NCBI RefSeq assembly: GCF_008153345.1
Contig: NZ_CP042818.1
Span: 2,753,001-2,817,000, forward strand
Source of the DNA: Treponema phagedenis
GTDB lineage: Bacteria; Spirochaetota; Spirochaetia; Treponematales; Treponemataceae
Length of the DNA stretch: 64,000 nucleotides
Direction of reading: 5' to 3'
The position numbers were made by a program, and so were the translations under genes. Position 1 is the stretch's first letter. Each line of letters opens with the position of its first letter. The notes under the pieces are model-generated. The model ran no database searches. It was given only the letters and a program-made list of their open reading frames with translations, and was not told the DNA's origin. Below are positions 27,296 through 35,216 of the stretch, in pieces.

Positions 27296-28240
27296 TCATC
27301 GGAGCGGAGCAGCTCTATACTCGCCGATAATTTCAGCGGCAATACTGATTGCAATTTCTTCGGGCGTTTGTGCACCTATATCAAGTCCTATCGGAGAATG
27401 AATTTTATCAAGCATTGTTTTAGAGTACTTATCTGAAATGTTTTTAAACATAAGCGCCACCTTCCGCTTGCTTCCAATTACACCAATATATTGAGGATTT
27501 TTTTCAAGAACTTTTTCTAAGACTATGCTATCCGATGTATGTCCTCTTGTAATAATACAGACATAATCATCAGAAGTTATATTGACGGTATCAATATCTT
27601 CATAGCCAATCAAAATTCTTTTAGAGTTTGGAAAATCTTTCTCTTCTAAAAATTCAGCTCGCTCTTCTACCACAACGCTGTTTAATTTTAGGAAATCTAA
27701 AATCTTAACAAATGCTTTTGAAACATGCCCTCCTCCAAAAACAAATACTTTTATTGAATCTTTCACTAAAAGCTGAAAAGAATTTCCGGAAATAGTTTCA
27801 TTCGGAAAAATTTCTCCGTCAATATTCGCAAATATGTTTAAGCGTTCTAAATCAAAAATCAGTTTGGTTTCTTTTTCTTTATAATTTTCAATTAGCCGAT
27901 TAAATATTTCCAAATAAATTTTATTTTTTGTATCAATATATTTTAAAAATATTTTATTTGAACCGCCGCATACCATACCGATTGAAGCGGCCGTATTGTC
28001 GGTTAAAATATATTCTTCTATCGACGAGGAATTTTCTTCTATGAGAGATTTTGCTTTTTTAATAGCTTCATTTTCTATAGCTCCGCCTCCGATTGTTCCT
28101 TGTGCCAAACCGTTTTGTGTTACAATCATAGATGCTCCAACCTCTCTTGGAGATGATCCCTTCTTATCTATAATCGTTGCAATTACAAAGGGTGTAGTTT
28201 TTAAAAACAACTCCCTTGCAAAAACAAATGTTTCTATCAT
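27296..28240 (-). CDS. XdhC/CoxI family molybdenum hydroxylase maturation factor
   Basis: 314 residues. XdhC proteins bind the sulfurated molybdenum cofactor and hand it to xanthine dehydrogenase-type enzymes. The N-terminal XdhC segment is ATIIDKKGSSPREVGASMIV and GTIGGGAIE, followed by MVCGGSNKIFLKYI with its conserved cysteine. The C-terminal Rossmann domain has VFVFGGGHVSKAF and ends in IHSPIGLDIGAQTPEEIAISIAAEII, a highly typical signature. It heads the long Moco/mod operon and lies downstream of the hydroxylase gene, separated by a repeat element and a terminator. Confidence 0.92.
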   Translation of the reverse strand: MIETFVFARELFLKTTPFVIATIIDKKGSSPREVGASMIVTQNGLAQGTIGGGAIENEAIKKAKSLIEENSSSIEEYILTDNTAASIGMVCGGSNKIFLKYIDTKNKIYLEIFNRLIENYKEKETKLIFDLERLNIFANIDGEIFPNETISGNSFQLLVKDSIKVFVFGGGHVSKAFVKILDFLKLNSVVVEERAEFLEEKDFPNSKRILIGYEDIDTVNITSDDYVCIITRGHTSDSIVLEKVLEKNPQYIGVIGSKRKVALMFKNISDKYSKTMLDKIHSPIGLDIGAQTPEEIAISIAAEIIGEYRAAPLR

Positions 28241-28324
28241 AGAATTCTCACCTTCTCATTACTGCCCAATCAAATATGGACAAGTTTTTTAGTATGATTA
28301 AAAACTCAAACTCTTATTACACCT

Positions 28325-28508
28325 CGTGTACCGTTTTTTTATAACTCGATCCGTTTTTTATACATCTTACAAAAATCAAGACAATTTTATAAAAAGAGAT
28401 CGACACGGCGCAACGGTGAGCAATTTACCATAGGAATGCTGAATTTGCAAGCTATCATTGCTCGTACTTCGATTACTAACAGCAACGTAATTACAAAACG
28501 TTACACTA
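28325..28508 (-). repeat. MITE-like repeat copy D, minus orientation
   Basis: Occupies most of the 327-base gap between the hydroxylase gene and xdhC; the rest is the hydroxylase terminator plus short flanks. Ends: CGTGTACCGTTTT at 28325-28337 and AAAACGTTACACTA at 28495-28508. Reverse-complement copies of the GAGCTC...CACGGCGCAA module (about 28390-28417) and the CAACGGTGAGCAATTTACCATAG module (about 28410-28432) lie inside. At about 184 bases it is similar in size to copy B. Confidence 0.78.
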
Positions 28509-28525
28509 GAGGTTCATGCCCTGAT

Positions 28526-28561
28526 AAAAACTTCCTATGCATTTTTTCATAGGAAGTTTTT
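28526..28561 (-). terminator. Rho-independent terminator of the hydroxylase gene
   Basis: A 14-bp perfect inverted repeat, AAAAACTTCCTATG (28526-28539) and its complement (28548-28561), with an 8-base loop. It begins 7 bases past the hydroxylase stop codon on the minus strand. The stem ends in a T-run when read on that strand. Confidence 0.85.
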
Positions 28562-28567
28562 AATTTA

Positions 28568-31117
28568 TTATTTCTTATACGCCGTTTCTTTTAACGGTAA
28601 ATTTGTTCTGAATTTTTTATCAAAGGCATAGTATGCGCCTGCCGCCGCCGGAGCTGTCGGAATGGTTGTAATTTCCCCTACTCCTATTGCACCGTACGCT
28701 TCTTTTATTCCCTCTTTCTCCACGATTATTGAATGAACCTTGGGACTGTTTGTTGCTTTTAAAAGCCCTAAGGTTCCGTACTTAACTTTCGGAACGCTAT
28801 TTTCCAGCGGAAAGTCTTCCGTTAGCGCATAGCCGAGCCCCATCACTACTCCGCCTTCAATTTGCCCTTCAAGCGCTTTTTTATTAATCGCCCGTCCGAT
28901 CCCGTGGGCGGCATATACGTCTGCCACCTTTCCGCCATCATCAAGTATTACCACCTGTGTTGCATACCCATAGGCTAAGTGAGATTTAGGATTTTCTTTA
29001 GGCGAGCCGAGCGGATCCGTCGGATCAAAATATTCATAAAAATATTCTTTACCCTCAAGCTCTTCCAAGCTTGAATTTTTGAGGTCTTCTAAAAGAAGAG
29101 CGGCAGCACCTCTGCAAGCTTCTCCGGTAATAAGAGTGTGCCTTGAACCTGAGGTTGTTCCAGAATCGGGAGAGTCTTTTGAATTAACAACCATAAACTT
29201 TACCTCATGTTTTTTAAGCCCAAGTGTTTCACAGGCTATTTGCACAAGAACGGTTGCTATTCCCTGTCCGATATCCGTTGCGCCTGAATATATTTCTACC
29301 GTTTTATCTTTTACCACAAGCTTACACCGTCCTTTATCCGGCAGCCCGACTCCTACTCCGGCATTTTTCATAGCGCAGGCAATTCCCGCTCTGTCTTTAT
29401 TTTTTTCGTATACCTCTTTTACCGCAAGCAAGGTTTCAACAAGAGACGTTGAGGGGTCTGTTATTTGACCGTTCGGCAACACCTGCCCCGGTCTTATTGC
29501 ATTTCTGTATCGGATTTCCCACGGGCTTATTCCTACTTTTTCCGCAAGTATGTTTAATAAACTTTCAATGGCAAAACAACTTTGACAAACTCCGAATCCT
29601 CTAAAGGCACCCGCAGGAGGATTATTTGTATAGAGTCCGTATCCGTTAATTTCCGTGTTTTGATAGTTGTACGGACCTACCGCATGCGTACACGCTCGTT
29701 CCAAAACCGGCCCGCAAAGCGAAGCATAGGCACCCGTATCAAAATAGATATCGGCTTTCATTCCCTGCAATATTCCGTTTTCATCACAGCCGATTGTAAA
29801 CTCCGCTTCCATCGGGTGCCGTTTCGGATGCGTGTTAATGCTTTCCTGCCGTGTAAGTTTAACCTTTACCGGCCGCTTGAATTTATCCGCTGCAAGAGCC
29901 GCATGCGGTTGAACGGACATATCTTCTTTGCCGCCAAAGCCGCCGCCCACAAGCATGTTTTCAACAACAATCCTCTCAGGCTCCCACCCGAACATTATAG
30001 CGATTTCTTTTCTTGTATCGTAAACACTTTGATCGGAAGAGTATACTTTCACTCCGTTATTGTATGGAAATGCCACCGAACATTCCGGTTCGAGAAAAGC
30101 ATGTTCGGTAAACGGTGTGGTAAATTTATCCGTTACAATGTATTTAGAGTTTTCCAATGCTTTTGCGGCATCTCCTCTCGCAACATGTTTTTCCGCGCAC
30201 ATATTTCCTTTTTCGTGCAGTTTCGGAGCATCTTCACTAAGTGCCTGTTTGATTGTGCTGACCGGTGTATGAACTTCATACTCAACCTCAATTAAGCTTA
30301 AGCCTTTAAGAGCCGTCTCATCATCTTCGGCAACCACAAGCGCAAGATCATCTCCGACATATCTTGTAAAGTCTCCTTCAGCGATAAATACGTCCCAGTC
30401 CTGAATAATATGTCCGATTTTATTATGGGGCACATCTTTTGCCGTAAGAACACCGATAACACCTTCAAGTGCTTCCGCTTTTTCGGTATTGATGCTTAAG
30501 ACTTTCGCCCGCGGATATTTTGATTTCAGCAGTCTTCCGTATGCCATGTTCTCAAGGTAAAGATCATCGGTATACATTCCCGTTCCCAAAACCTTATCAT
30601 AAGAGTCTATCTTAATAGTGTTTGTTCCGACACCTGTTTTTTCATCTTCTTTTTCAATTGACTTTCTGTTATGTAATATATCCGAAGACAGTTGTATCGC
30701 CTCAATAATTTTAACATATCCGGTACATCTGCATATATTGTTACGGATTGCGTGGCGTATTTCTTCTTCTGTAGGATTATCATTTGTATCATTCAGTGCT
30801 TTTGCAGCTATAACCATTCCCGGAATACAAAATCCGCATTGAACGGCTCCCGCAATACTAAAGCTATGAGCATATACTTCCTTTTCCCAATCACTCAAAC
30901 CTTCTACGGTGATTATAGTTTTCCCGACACTCTTCGCTACAGTAGGAATGCACGCCTTTGTCGGCTTTCCGTCAATTAAAACAGTACAAGTACCGCAAGC
31001 ACCTTCACTGCATCCGTCTTTTACCGAAGTGAGCCGTAAATCATCTCGTAAAAAACGAATAAGTTTTTTATCTTTGTCCGTCTTGTAATTTAAGCCGTTA
31101 ATGTTTAACTCGTACAC
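28568..31117 (-). CDS. Selenium-dependent molybdenum hydroxylase (xanthine dehydrogenase-like), FeS-Moco fusion
   Basis: 849-residue enzyme that hydroxylates purine carbons (xanthine/hypoxanthine type), or runs in reverse. The N-terminus is a two-cluster [2Fe-2S] domain: Cys36, 41, 44 and 56 for the first cluster, and Cys94, 97, 129 and 131 for the second. From about residue 165 it is the large molybdopterin-binding region, with VGGGFGGKED, GAFRGFG near the arginine site, SGTTSGSRHT and the C-terminal catalytic glutamate in AIGVGEITTIP. The gene order with YqeB, YqeC, XdhC and SelD points to the Se-dependent xanthine dehydrogenase family (TIGR03311, recalled). It has no FAD-binding domain or separate FAD subunit in the window. 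Confidence 0.92.
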   Translation of the reverse strand: MYELNINGLNYKTDKDKKLIRFLRDDLRLTSVKDGCSEGACGTCTVLIDGKPTKACIPTVAKSVGKTIITVEGLSDWEKEVYAHSFSIAGAVQCGFCIPGMVIAAKALNDTNDNPTEEEIRHAIRNNICRCTGYVKIIEAIQLSSDILHNRKSIEKEDEKTGVGTNTIKIDSYDKVLGTGMYTDDLYLENMAYGRLLKSKYPRAKVLSINTEKAEALEGVIGVLTAKDVPHNKIGHIIQDWDVFIAEGDFTRYVGDDLALVVAEDDETALKGLSLIEVEYEVHTPVSTIKQALSEDAPKLHEKGNMCAEKHVARGDAAKALENSKYIVTDKFTTPFTEHAFLEPECSVAFPYNNGVKVYSSDQSVYDTRKEIAIMFGWEPERIVVENMLVGGGFGGKEDMSVQPHAALAADKFKRPVKVKLTRQESINTHPKRHPMEAEFTIGCDENGILQGMKADIYFDTGAYASLCGPVLERACTHAVGPYNYQNTEINGYGLYTNNPPAGAFRGFGVCQSCFAIESLLNILAEKVGISPWEIRYRNAIRPGQVLPNGQITDPSTSLVETLLAVKEVYEKNKDRAGIACAMKNAGVGVGLPDKGRCKLVVKDKTVEIYSGATDIGQGIATVLVQIACETLGLKKHEVKFMVVNSKDSPDSGTTSGSRHTLITGEACRGAAALLLEDLKNSSLEELEGKEYFYEYFDPTDPLGSPKENPKSHLAYGYATQVVILDDGGKVADVYAAHGIGRAINKKALEGQIEGGVVMGLGYALTEDFPLENSVPKVKYGTLGLLKATNSPKVHSIIVEKEGIKEAYGAIGVGEITTIPTAPAAAGAYYAFDKKFRTNLPLKETAYKK

Positions 31118-31202
31118 TATACCACCTCCTCAATCGGTTCTTATTATTGCTCAAAAGATACAGCAGTCGGTATTGCGCTATCGACTGCCGCATCTTCTCA
31201 TA

Positions 31203-32579
31203 TTATTTTGCGATGTCTTCCGCTTTTTTCGGAATTATAACATTTAAAATTATTGCACATAGAGTCGCAAGAACTACCGGAGATGAACCTATTGCCGTCT
31301 TCACCATTAAAGCCGTAGGCCCGTAAACTTCAACATTAAAGAGTTGCGGCACAGCCGTAACTCCCATACCGATAGCAACCGAGAGTCCGATTATGCTTGT
31401 ATTTCTAAAACTTAACGGTTCTTTCGCAATAAGCTTGATACCCGTCATGGTAATTGAAGAGAATACGGGAATTGTCGCTCCGCCAAGAACCGGTGTAGGT
31501 ATTGTCGTAAGCAGCGCACCGAACTTCGGAATTAATCCTGCTATTAAAATAATAATCGCCGCTTGGGCAAACACTCTTCTGTTAACAACCTTGGTCGTGC
31601 CAACTATACCGACATTCTGACTGAACGTTGCGGTCGGCAATCCGCCTATAAGAGATCCAAGCATATTGGTAATACCGTAAGCAATAATTCCACCGCTTAA
31701 TTCTTTTTCCGTCGGCTCTCTGTCAAGCCCTCCTACGGTAGTTGCTGTAAAATCCCCGATTGCCTGAACAGAGTTTACAATAAATAAAATTACAAAAGAT
31801 ATAATTACCGATGTTTCAAATTGCGGTGCAAAATGAAGTATGGGATTTTGATTAATAATTATACTTGAACTTGCTATCTTGGAAAAATTTACCAATCCAA
31901 GCGGTATCGAAACAAGATATCCGATTATTATTGAAATCAATATTGAAGAAAGTTTGATAAATCCTTTTCCAAAATGATTTAAAGCGGTTACAATTGCTAA
32001 AGTTAAAAATCCTACAAATAAATTTTTCGGATTTGCAAAGTCTTTTGCCATAGCATTACCGCCGCCAATATATCTGATGGCTATCGGATACAATGAAAGG
32101 CCGATTGTAAATACAACGGTTCCCGTTACCAGCGGCGGGAACAAAGGCTTTAAATACTTTACGAACATACCGAAAAGCAATGCACAAGCACCGCCGACAA
32201 TCATCGCTCCTACTATTACACCTATTGCCTTCTCGGAACCGAATGCAGGATTCTTGCTGTATGTAGAAGCAACCGATTGCATTGTGGGAACATACGCAAA
32301 ACTGACTCCCAGTATTACCGGTAAGCTTGAACCGATTTTTTTCCCTATCGGGAAAAGCTGCACCAGTGTTGATAAACCCGCTATCACCAATGACATTTGT
32401 ATAAGCAACACCAAATTGTCTTGTGACAGATTGGCTCCCGCCACTCCACCTACCAAAAGCGCAGGAGTGATGCAGCCTACTATCATTGCTACAACGTGCT
32501 GAAATGCCATCGGCATAGTTTCATTAAGACTCGGTTTTCCTTCTAATTGGAACAACAACCCTTTTGTGTCTTTTTCCAT
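31203..32579 (-). CDS. Purine (xanthine/uracil-family, NCS2) permease
   Basis: 458 residues, about twelve to fourteen membrane helices. It belongs to the nucleobase:cation symporter-2 family, with the signature segment FSQNVGIVGTTKVVNRRV (QN followed by a conserved T and R) and QAIGDFTATT just before it. NCS2 members carry uracil, xanthine or urate, and the context beside the molybdenum hydroxylase suggests xanthine or urate. Exact substrate is not readable. It lies 85 bases upstream of the hydroxylase and may be co-transcribed with it. Confidence 0.9.
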   Translation of the reverse strand: MEKDTKGLLFQLEGKPSLNETMPMAFQHVVAMIVGCITPALLVGGVAGANLSQDNLVLLIQMSLVIAGLSTLVQLFPIGKKIGSSLPVILGVSFAYVPTMQSVASTYSKNPAFGSEKAIGVIVGAMIVGGACALLFGMFVKYLKPLFPPLVTGTVVFTIGLSLYPIAIRYIGGGNAMAKDFANPKNLFVGFLTLAIVTALNHFGKGFIKLSSILISIIIGYLVSIPLGLVNFSKIASSSIIINQNPILHFAPQFETSVIISFVILFIVNSVQAIGDFTATTVGGLDREPTEKELSGGIIAYGITNMLGSLIGGLPTATFSQNVGIVGTTKVVNRRVFAQAAIIILIAGLIPKFGALLTTIPTPVLGGATIPVFSSITMTGIKLIAKEPLSFRNTSIIGLSVAIGMGVTAVPQLFNVEVYGPTALMVKTAIGSSPVVLATLCAIILNVIIPKKAEDIAK

Positions 32580-32592
32580 AGTTTTCTCCCAT

Positions 32593-32619
32593 AAAAGTCC
32601 AGTCGCTACCTAGACTTTT
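32593..32619 (-). promoter_or_regulatory. Hairpin just upstream of the permease Shine-Dalgarno sequence
   Basis: On the minus strand, AAAAGTC and GACTTTT form a 7-bp stem around a 13-base loop. The Shine-Dalgarno sequence GGGAG (complement of 32586-32590) follows within three bases, and the permease start is at 32579. The placement could let folding affect translation. It does not match the purine riboswitch consensus that I know. Could be chance. Confidence 0.3.
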
Positions 32620-33145
32620 TCAATAGTTTGTTTACAAACAAAAGCAAATCGACAGCCGCTTACAAGCACGGCAATCGCCACCCTGTTTGTTTTATATGCT
32701 CATAACGCTCCATCAATCGCCATGCAGCGGAATCTTTGCAACGTTTTTAAGCCTTACTAAAACACACGCCATCCTTTCATCGCCGGATGCCGTCATCATT
32801 TGCGGAACACAGGAAATACAATTTTTCCGCATCTTTTAATAATCACCAAAGAACATCAAACGCTTCCGTCTTTGAGTTAATTTTTTCATTCCGTGTCGGG
32901 CGTTGCGGTTTGAACTTTTTCGCACATCCGGCACAGTTTCGGCTGCGGAGATTAACACTTACAAACCGCCGGGCTTTCCGGGGCTGGCAGTATTTTTCCG
33001 CGGGAATTATGAGCACGGTACCGTCGAACAAGTTTTGAAAAACTTGTCCAACGCTCCTCCAATCCCTAACGCAGGTTGATATTTTGCTTAGGAACCGTTG
33101 CAAAATAGCAACTTATCGGCTGTTAGCGTCAGTGCGCACCGCCTA
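32620..33145 (-). other. Long non-coding gap upstream of the permease
   Basis: About 526 bases between the ssnA stop and the permease leader. Part of it (about 32880-33060) is distinctly less AT-rich than its surroundings and has a palindrome ACAAGTTTTGAAAAACTTGT near 33027. Open frames of about 83-86 codons occur on both strands here (32787-33038 and 32843-33103). Neither shows a recognisable domain, nor a good start, and I reject both as genes. It may be a degraded insertion or a different repeat family. Confidence 0.5.
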
Positions 33146-34468
33146 TCACATCTCCTTCCAAATTTCAGCAGCACGAATTCTTGATTCGCTCATTATTTTA
33201 TCTACATCAATTCCAAGCACTTCTCTATCTTTCATTACAATTTTTCCGTTTATAACCGTGTGTATGGTTTGTTTTCCGCTTAGCCCGAAAACCAGATGAC
33301 CGAACCAGTTATCTTTATGCATCGGAGTTGGAGGGTTATACTCTGCAACCGCAATATCGGCGTAAGCACCTTTTTCGATAACTCCGAGATTTTTATTAAA
33401 GTATTTGGAAAGTATAATAGGATTATTTGTGAATTGCATTTGTTTTGTTTCCGCAAAGCCAACAGTCGGATCGGAAGCTTCATGGCTCATCAGGATTTTT
33501 GCAACCTTCATGGACTCATACATATCATTTGTATATGCATCAGTGCCAAGGCCGACTACAATACCTTTTTCCAAAAGCTTTAACACATTGGTTGTTCCCA
33601 CCGCATTATTCATGTTTGACTCGGGATTGTGTACCACATTGGTATTTGTTTTTTTTAATATATCCATCTCACCCGCATTAATATGCACACAGTGAGCCGC
33701 AATAGTTCGCTCGCCTAAAATATCAAAATCAAAAAGCCTGTTGACAATTCTTTTTTTGTATTTTTTTAAGCATAAGAGTTCATCCTCAAGCCCTTCAGCC
33801 ACGTGGATATGATACCCGTCATAAACTCCTTCCATTGCTTCTCTTACTTTATAAAGAGTTTCATCCGACACGGTAAAAGATGCGTGAAGCCCGAAAAGCC
33901 CTTTAATCATATCGCTTTCATTTTTTTGAGCAGCCTTGATAAAAGCTATGTTTTCTTTAATTGCCCTATCCCGTACATCATCACCATATCTGTCGGTTAC
34001 TTCATAACAAAGGGAAGTTCTTATGCCGAGTTTTTTTGCCGCCTCCGCAATGATAAATAAAGAGCCGTCTAAAGACTGAGGCCCCGAATGGTGGTCAATT
34101 ACGGTGGTAACCCCGTTCATAATAGAATCGATATACGTGGTAAGCGCATTGAGCTCAACATCTTTTTCCTTAAGTTTGCTGTCCAATGACCACCATAAAT
34201 TTTCAAGCACATTGAAAAAATTATCGGTAGGTTTGGTTACGGATATGCCTCTTGCATAGGCGGAATAGATATGACTGTGAGTGCAAATAAAACCGGGAAG
34301 AATAATTCCTCCCTTTGCATCAAGAATAGTTTCTGTCTTGTAGTGTTTTTTAATTTCATCGGAATTTCCGACATCGACAATTATATTGTCTTTTATATAA
34401 ACAGCGCCGTTATCGTAGAATGTTGAATTCTTGTCATTTGTTATGACTTTGCCATTTGTTATTATCAT
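33146..34468 (-). CDS. ssnA: SsnA-type amidohydrolase
   Basis: 440 residues from the chosen ATG 34468, which has a GGAG Shine-Dalgarno sequence five bases upstream and matches the usual family start (MIITNGKVITND). An extra 32 codons upstream are open but unlikely. It is a metal-dependent hydrolase of the amidohydrolase superfamily: ligands are visible as HSH in CTHSHIYSAYARG, HIHVAEG, AHCVHIN and LGTDAYTND. SsnA proteins are linked to xanthine dehydrogenase, YgfK and YgeWXY in urate/purine degradation clusters; ring deamination or ring opening is the inferred role. The gene stands upstream of the permease gene. Confidence 0.9.
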   Translation of the reverse strand: MIITNGKVITNDKNSTFYDNGAVYIKDNIIVDVGNSDEIKKHYKTETILDAKGGIILPGFICTHSHIYSAYARGISVTKPTDNFFNVLENLWWSLDSKLKEKDVELNALTTYIDSIMNGVTTVIDHHSGPQSLDGSLFIIAEAAKKLGIRTSLCYEVTDRYGDDVRDRAIKENIAFIKAAQKNESDMIKGLFGLHASFTVSDETLYKVREAMEGVYDGYHIHVAEGLEDELLCLKKYKKRIVNRLFDFDILGERTIAAHCVHINAGEMDILKKTNTNVVHNPESNMNNAVGTTNVLKLLEKGIVVGLGTDAYTNDMYESMKVAKILMSHEASDPTVGFAETKQMQFTNNPIILSKYFNKNLGVIEKGAYADIAVAEYNPPTPMHKDNWFGHLVFGLSGKQTIHTVINGKIVMKDREVLGIDVDKIMSESRIRAAEIWKEM

Positions 34469-34779
34469 GCATACTCCAAAATCAGACTGAAAACTCAAAT
34501 CTATCTGATCGAAATTTAATTTATTGAAAACCGATGTTAAAAAACAAAAATCTTCAGCTTTCAACGCCGTGATAAATTGTGAATACTCATTATTTAACAG
34601 TCATCTTTTAAATTAAATCACTATTCATTTTTAAAGATGATGTTAAACATAATAAACCCCGCCCTCACTGTTAAAGTAAGCGGCATTTATTCTTTTTATA
34701 TTTTATCGCTATAGTGTGAATATAGTATACAGTGTAACACAGCTTGCTTTTTACGTAAACTGTTTTTTTAATATATCCG

Positions 34780-35110
34780 GTAAAAAAATTCAGCCGTCAC
34801 CAGCAGCTCAAAAACTGTTTTATCAATCTCCCCCATCTTATGTAGTAACGGCTTCAGCATTCCGACGGTAACGGGCACGGATGCCCGTGGTTCAAGGCAG
34901 CAACGGCTCAAAAACTGTTTTATCAATCTCCTCAATCTTATGCAATAACGGCTTCAGCATTCCGATGGTAACGGGCACGGATGCCCGTGGTTCCAGACAG
35001 CAGCGATGTTTTAAAGCAAAAGTGTTTGTAAGGCTTTAAAACTCGCAGGGTTTGTTTTGCCATGGACGGCAAAACAAACCCGTTGCGCCGTGTCGATCTC
35101 TTTTTTATAA
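34780..35110 (+). repeat. Modular hairpin repeat copy E, including a tandem duplication
   Basis: Lies in the 748-base gap between ygfK and ssnA. Contents: a 100-base unit present twice in tandem (listed separately), a stem based on GTTTTAAAGC/GGCTTTAAAACTCG (about 35009-35045), a perfect 14-bp stem at 35048-35061/35068-35081 with loop ATGGAC, and a TTGCGCCGTGTCGATCTC module (about 35082-35100) followed by a T-run. Ends matching the terminal repeats of copies B and C are not clear, so the boundaries are approximate. The rest of the gap (34469-34779 and 35111-35216) holds the ssnA leader and no gene. Confidence 0.72.
34806..35005 (+). repeat. Two tandem 100-base direct repeats
   Basis: Unit 1 is 34806-34905 and unit 2 is 34906-35005, with a period of exactly 100 bases. 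Both begin GCTCAAAAACTGTTTTATCA and run through AACGGCTTCAGCATTCCGA and a short hairpin ACGGGCA/TGCCCGT. They differ at only scattered positions. It looks like a recent tandem duplication inside the repeat. Confidence 0.88.
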
Positions 35111-35216
35111 AGAGTATGAAAAACGAATCACGTTACCGGAAAACCCTGCAATCAATAAAACCGTTAAATTAAAAACCAGCGGCTTCAAAAAACAATCAAT
35201 TTTCCGACTGTTGTTT

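Noticed and set aside
17439-31117. Selenocysteine (in-frame UGA) in SelD or the hydroxylase
   Set aside because: Both frames are open with ordinary cysteine codons at the key SelD positions, and no UGA interrupts the hydroxylase.
32580-32640. Classical purine riboswitch before the permease gene
   Set aside because: The conserved core of the purine aptamer is not found on the minus strand; only a simple hairpin is present.
32787-33103. Open frames of 83-86 codons on both strands upstream of the permease gene
   Set aside because: They overlap each other on opposite strands, show no domain, and have poor starts; noted only as part of an unexplained gap.
34469-34564. 32-codon N-terminal extension of SsnA
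   Set aside because: The internal ATG has a GGAG site at good spacing and aligns with the family N-terminus; the extension does not.
34780-35110. CRISPR array
   Set aside because: The tandem repeat has only two units of 100 bases with no spacer pattern and no cas genes; it belongs to the intergenic repeat family.
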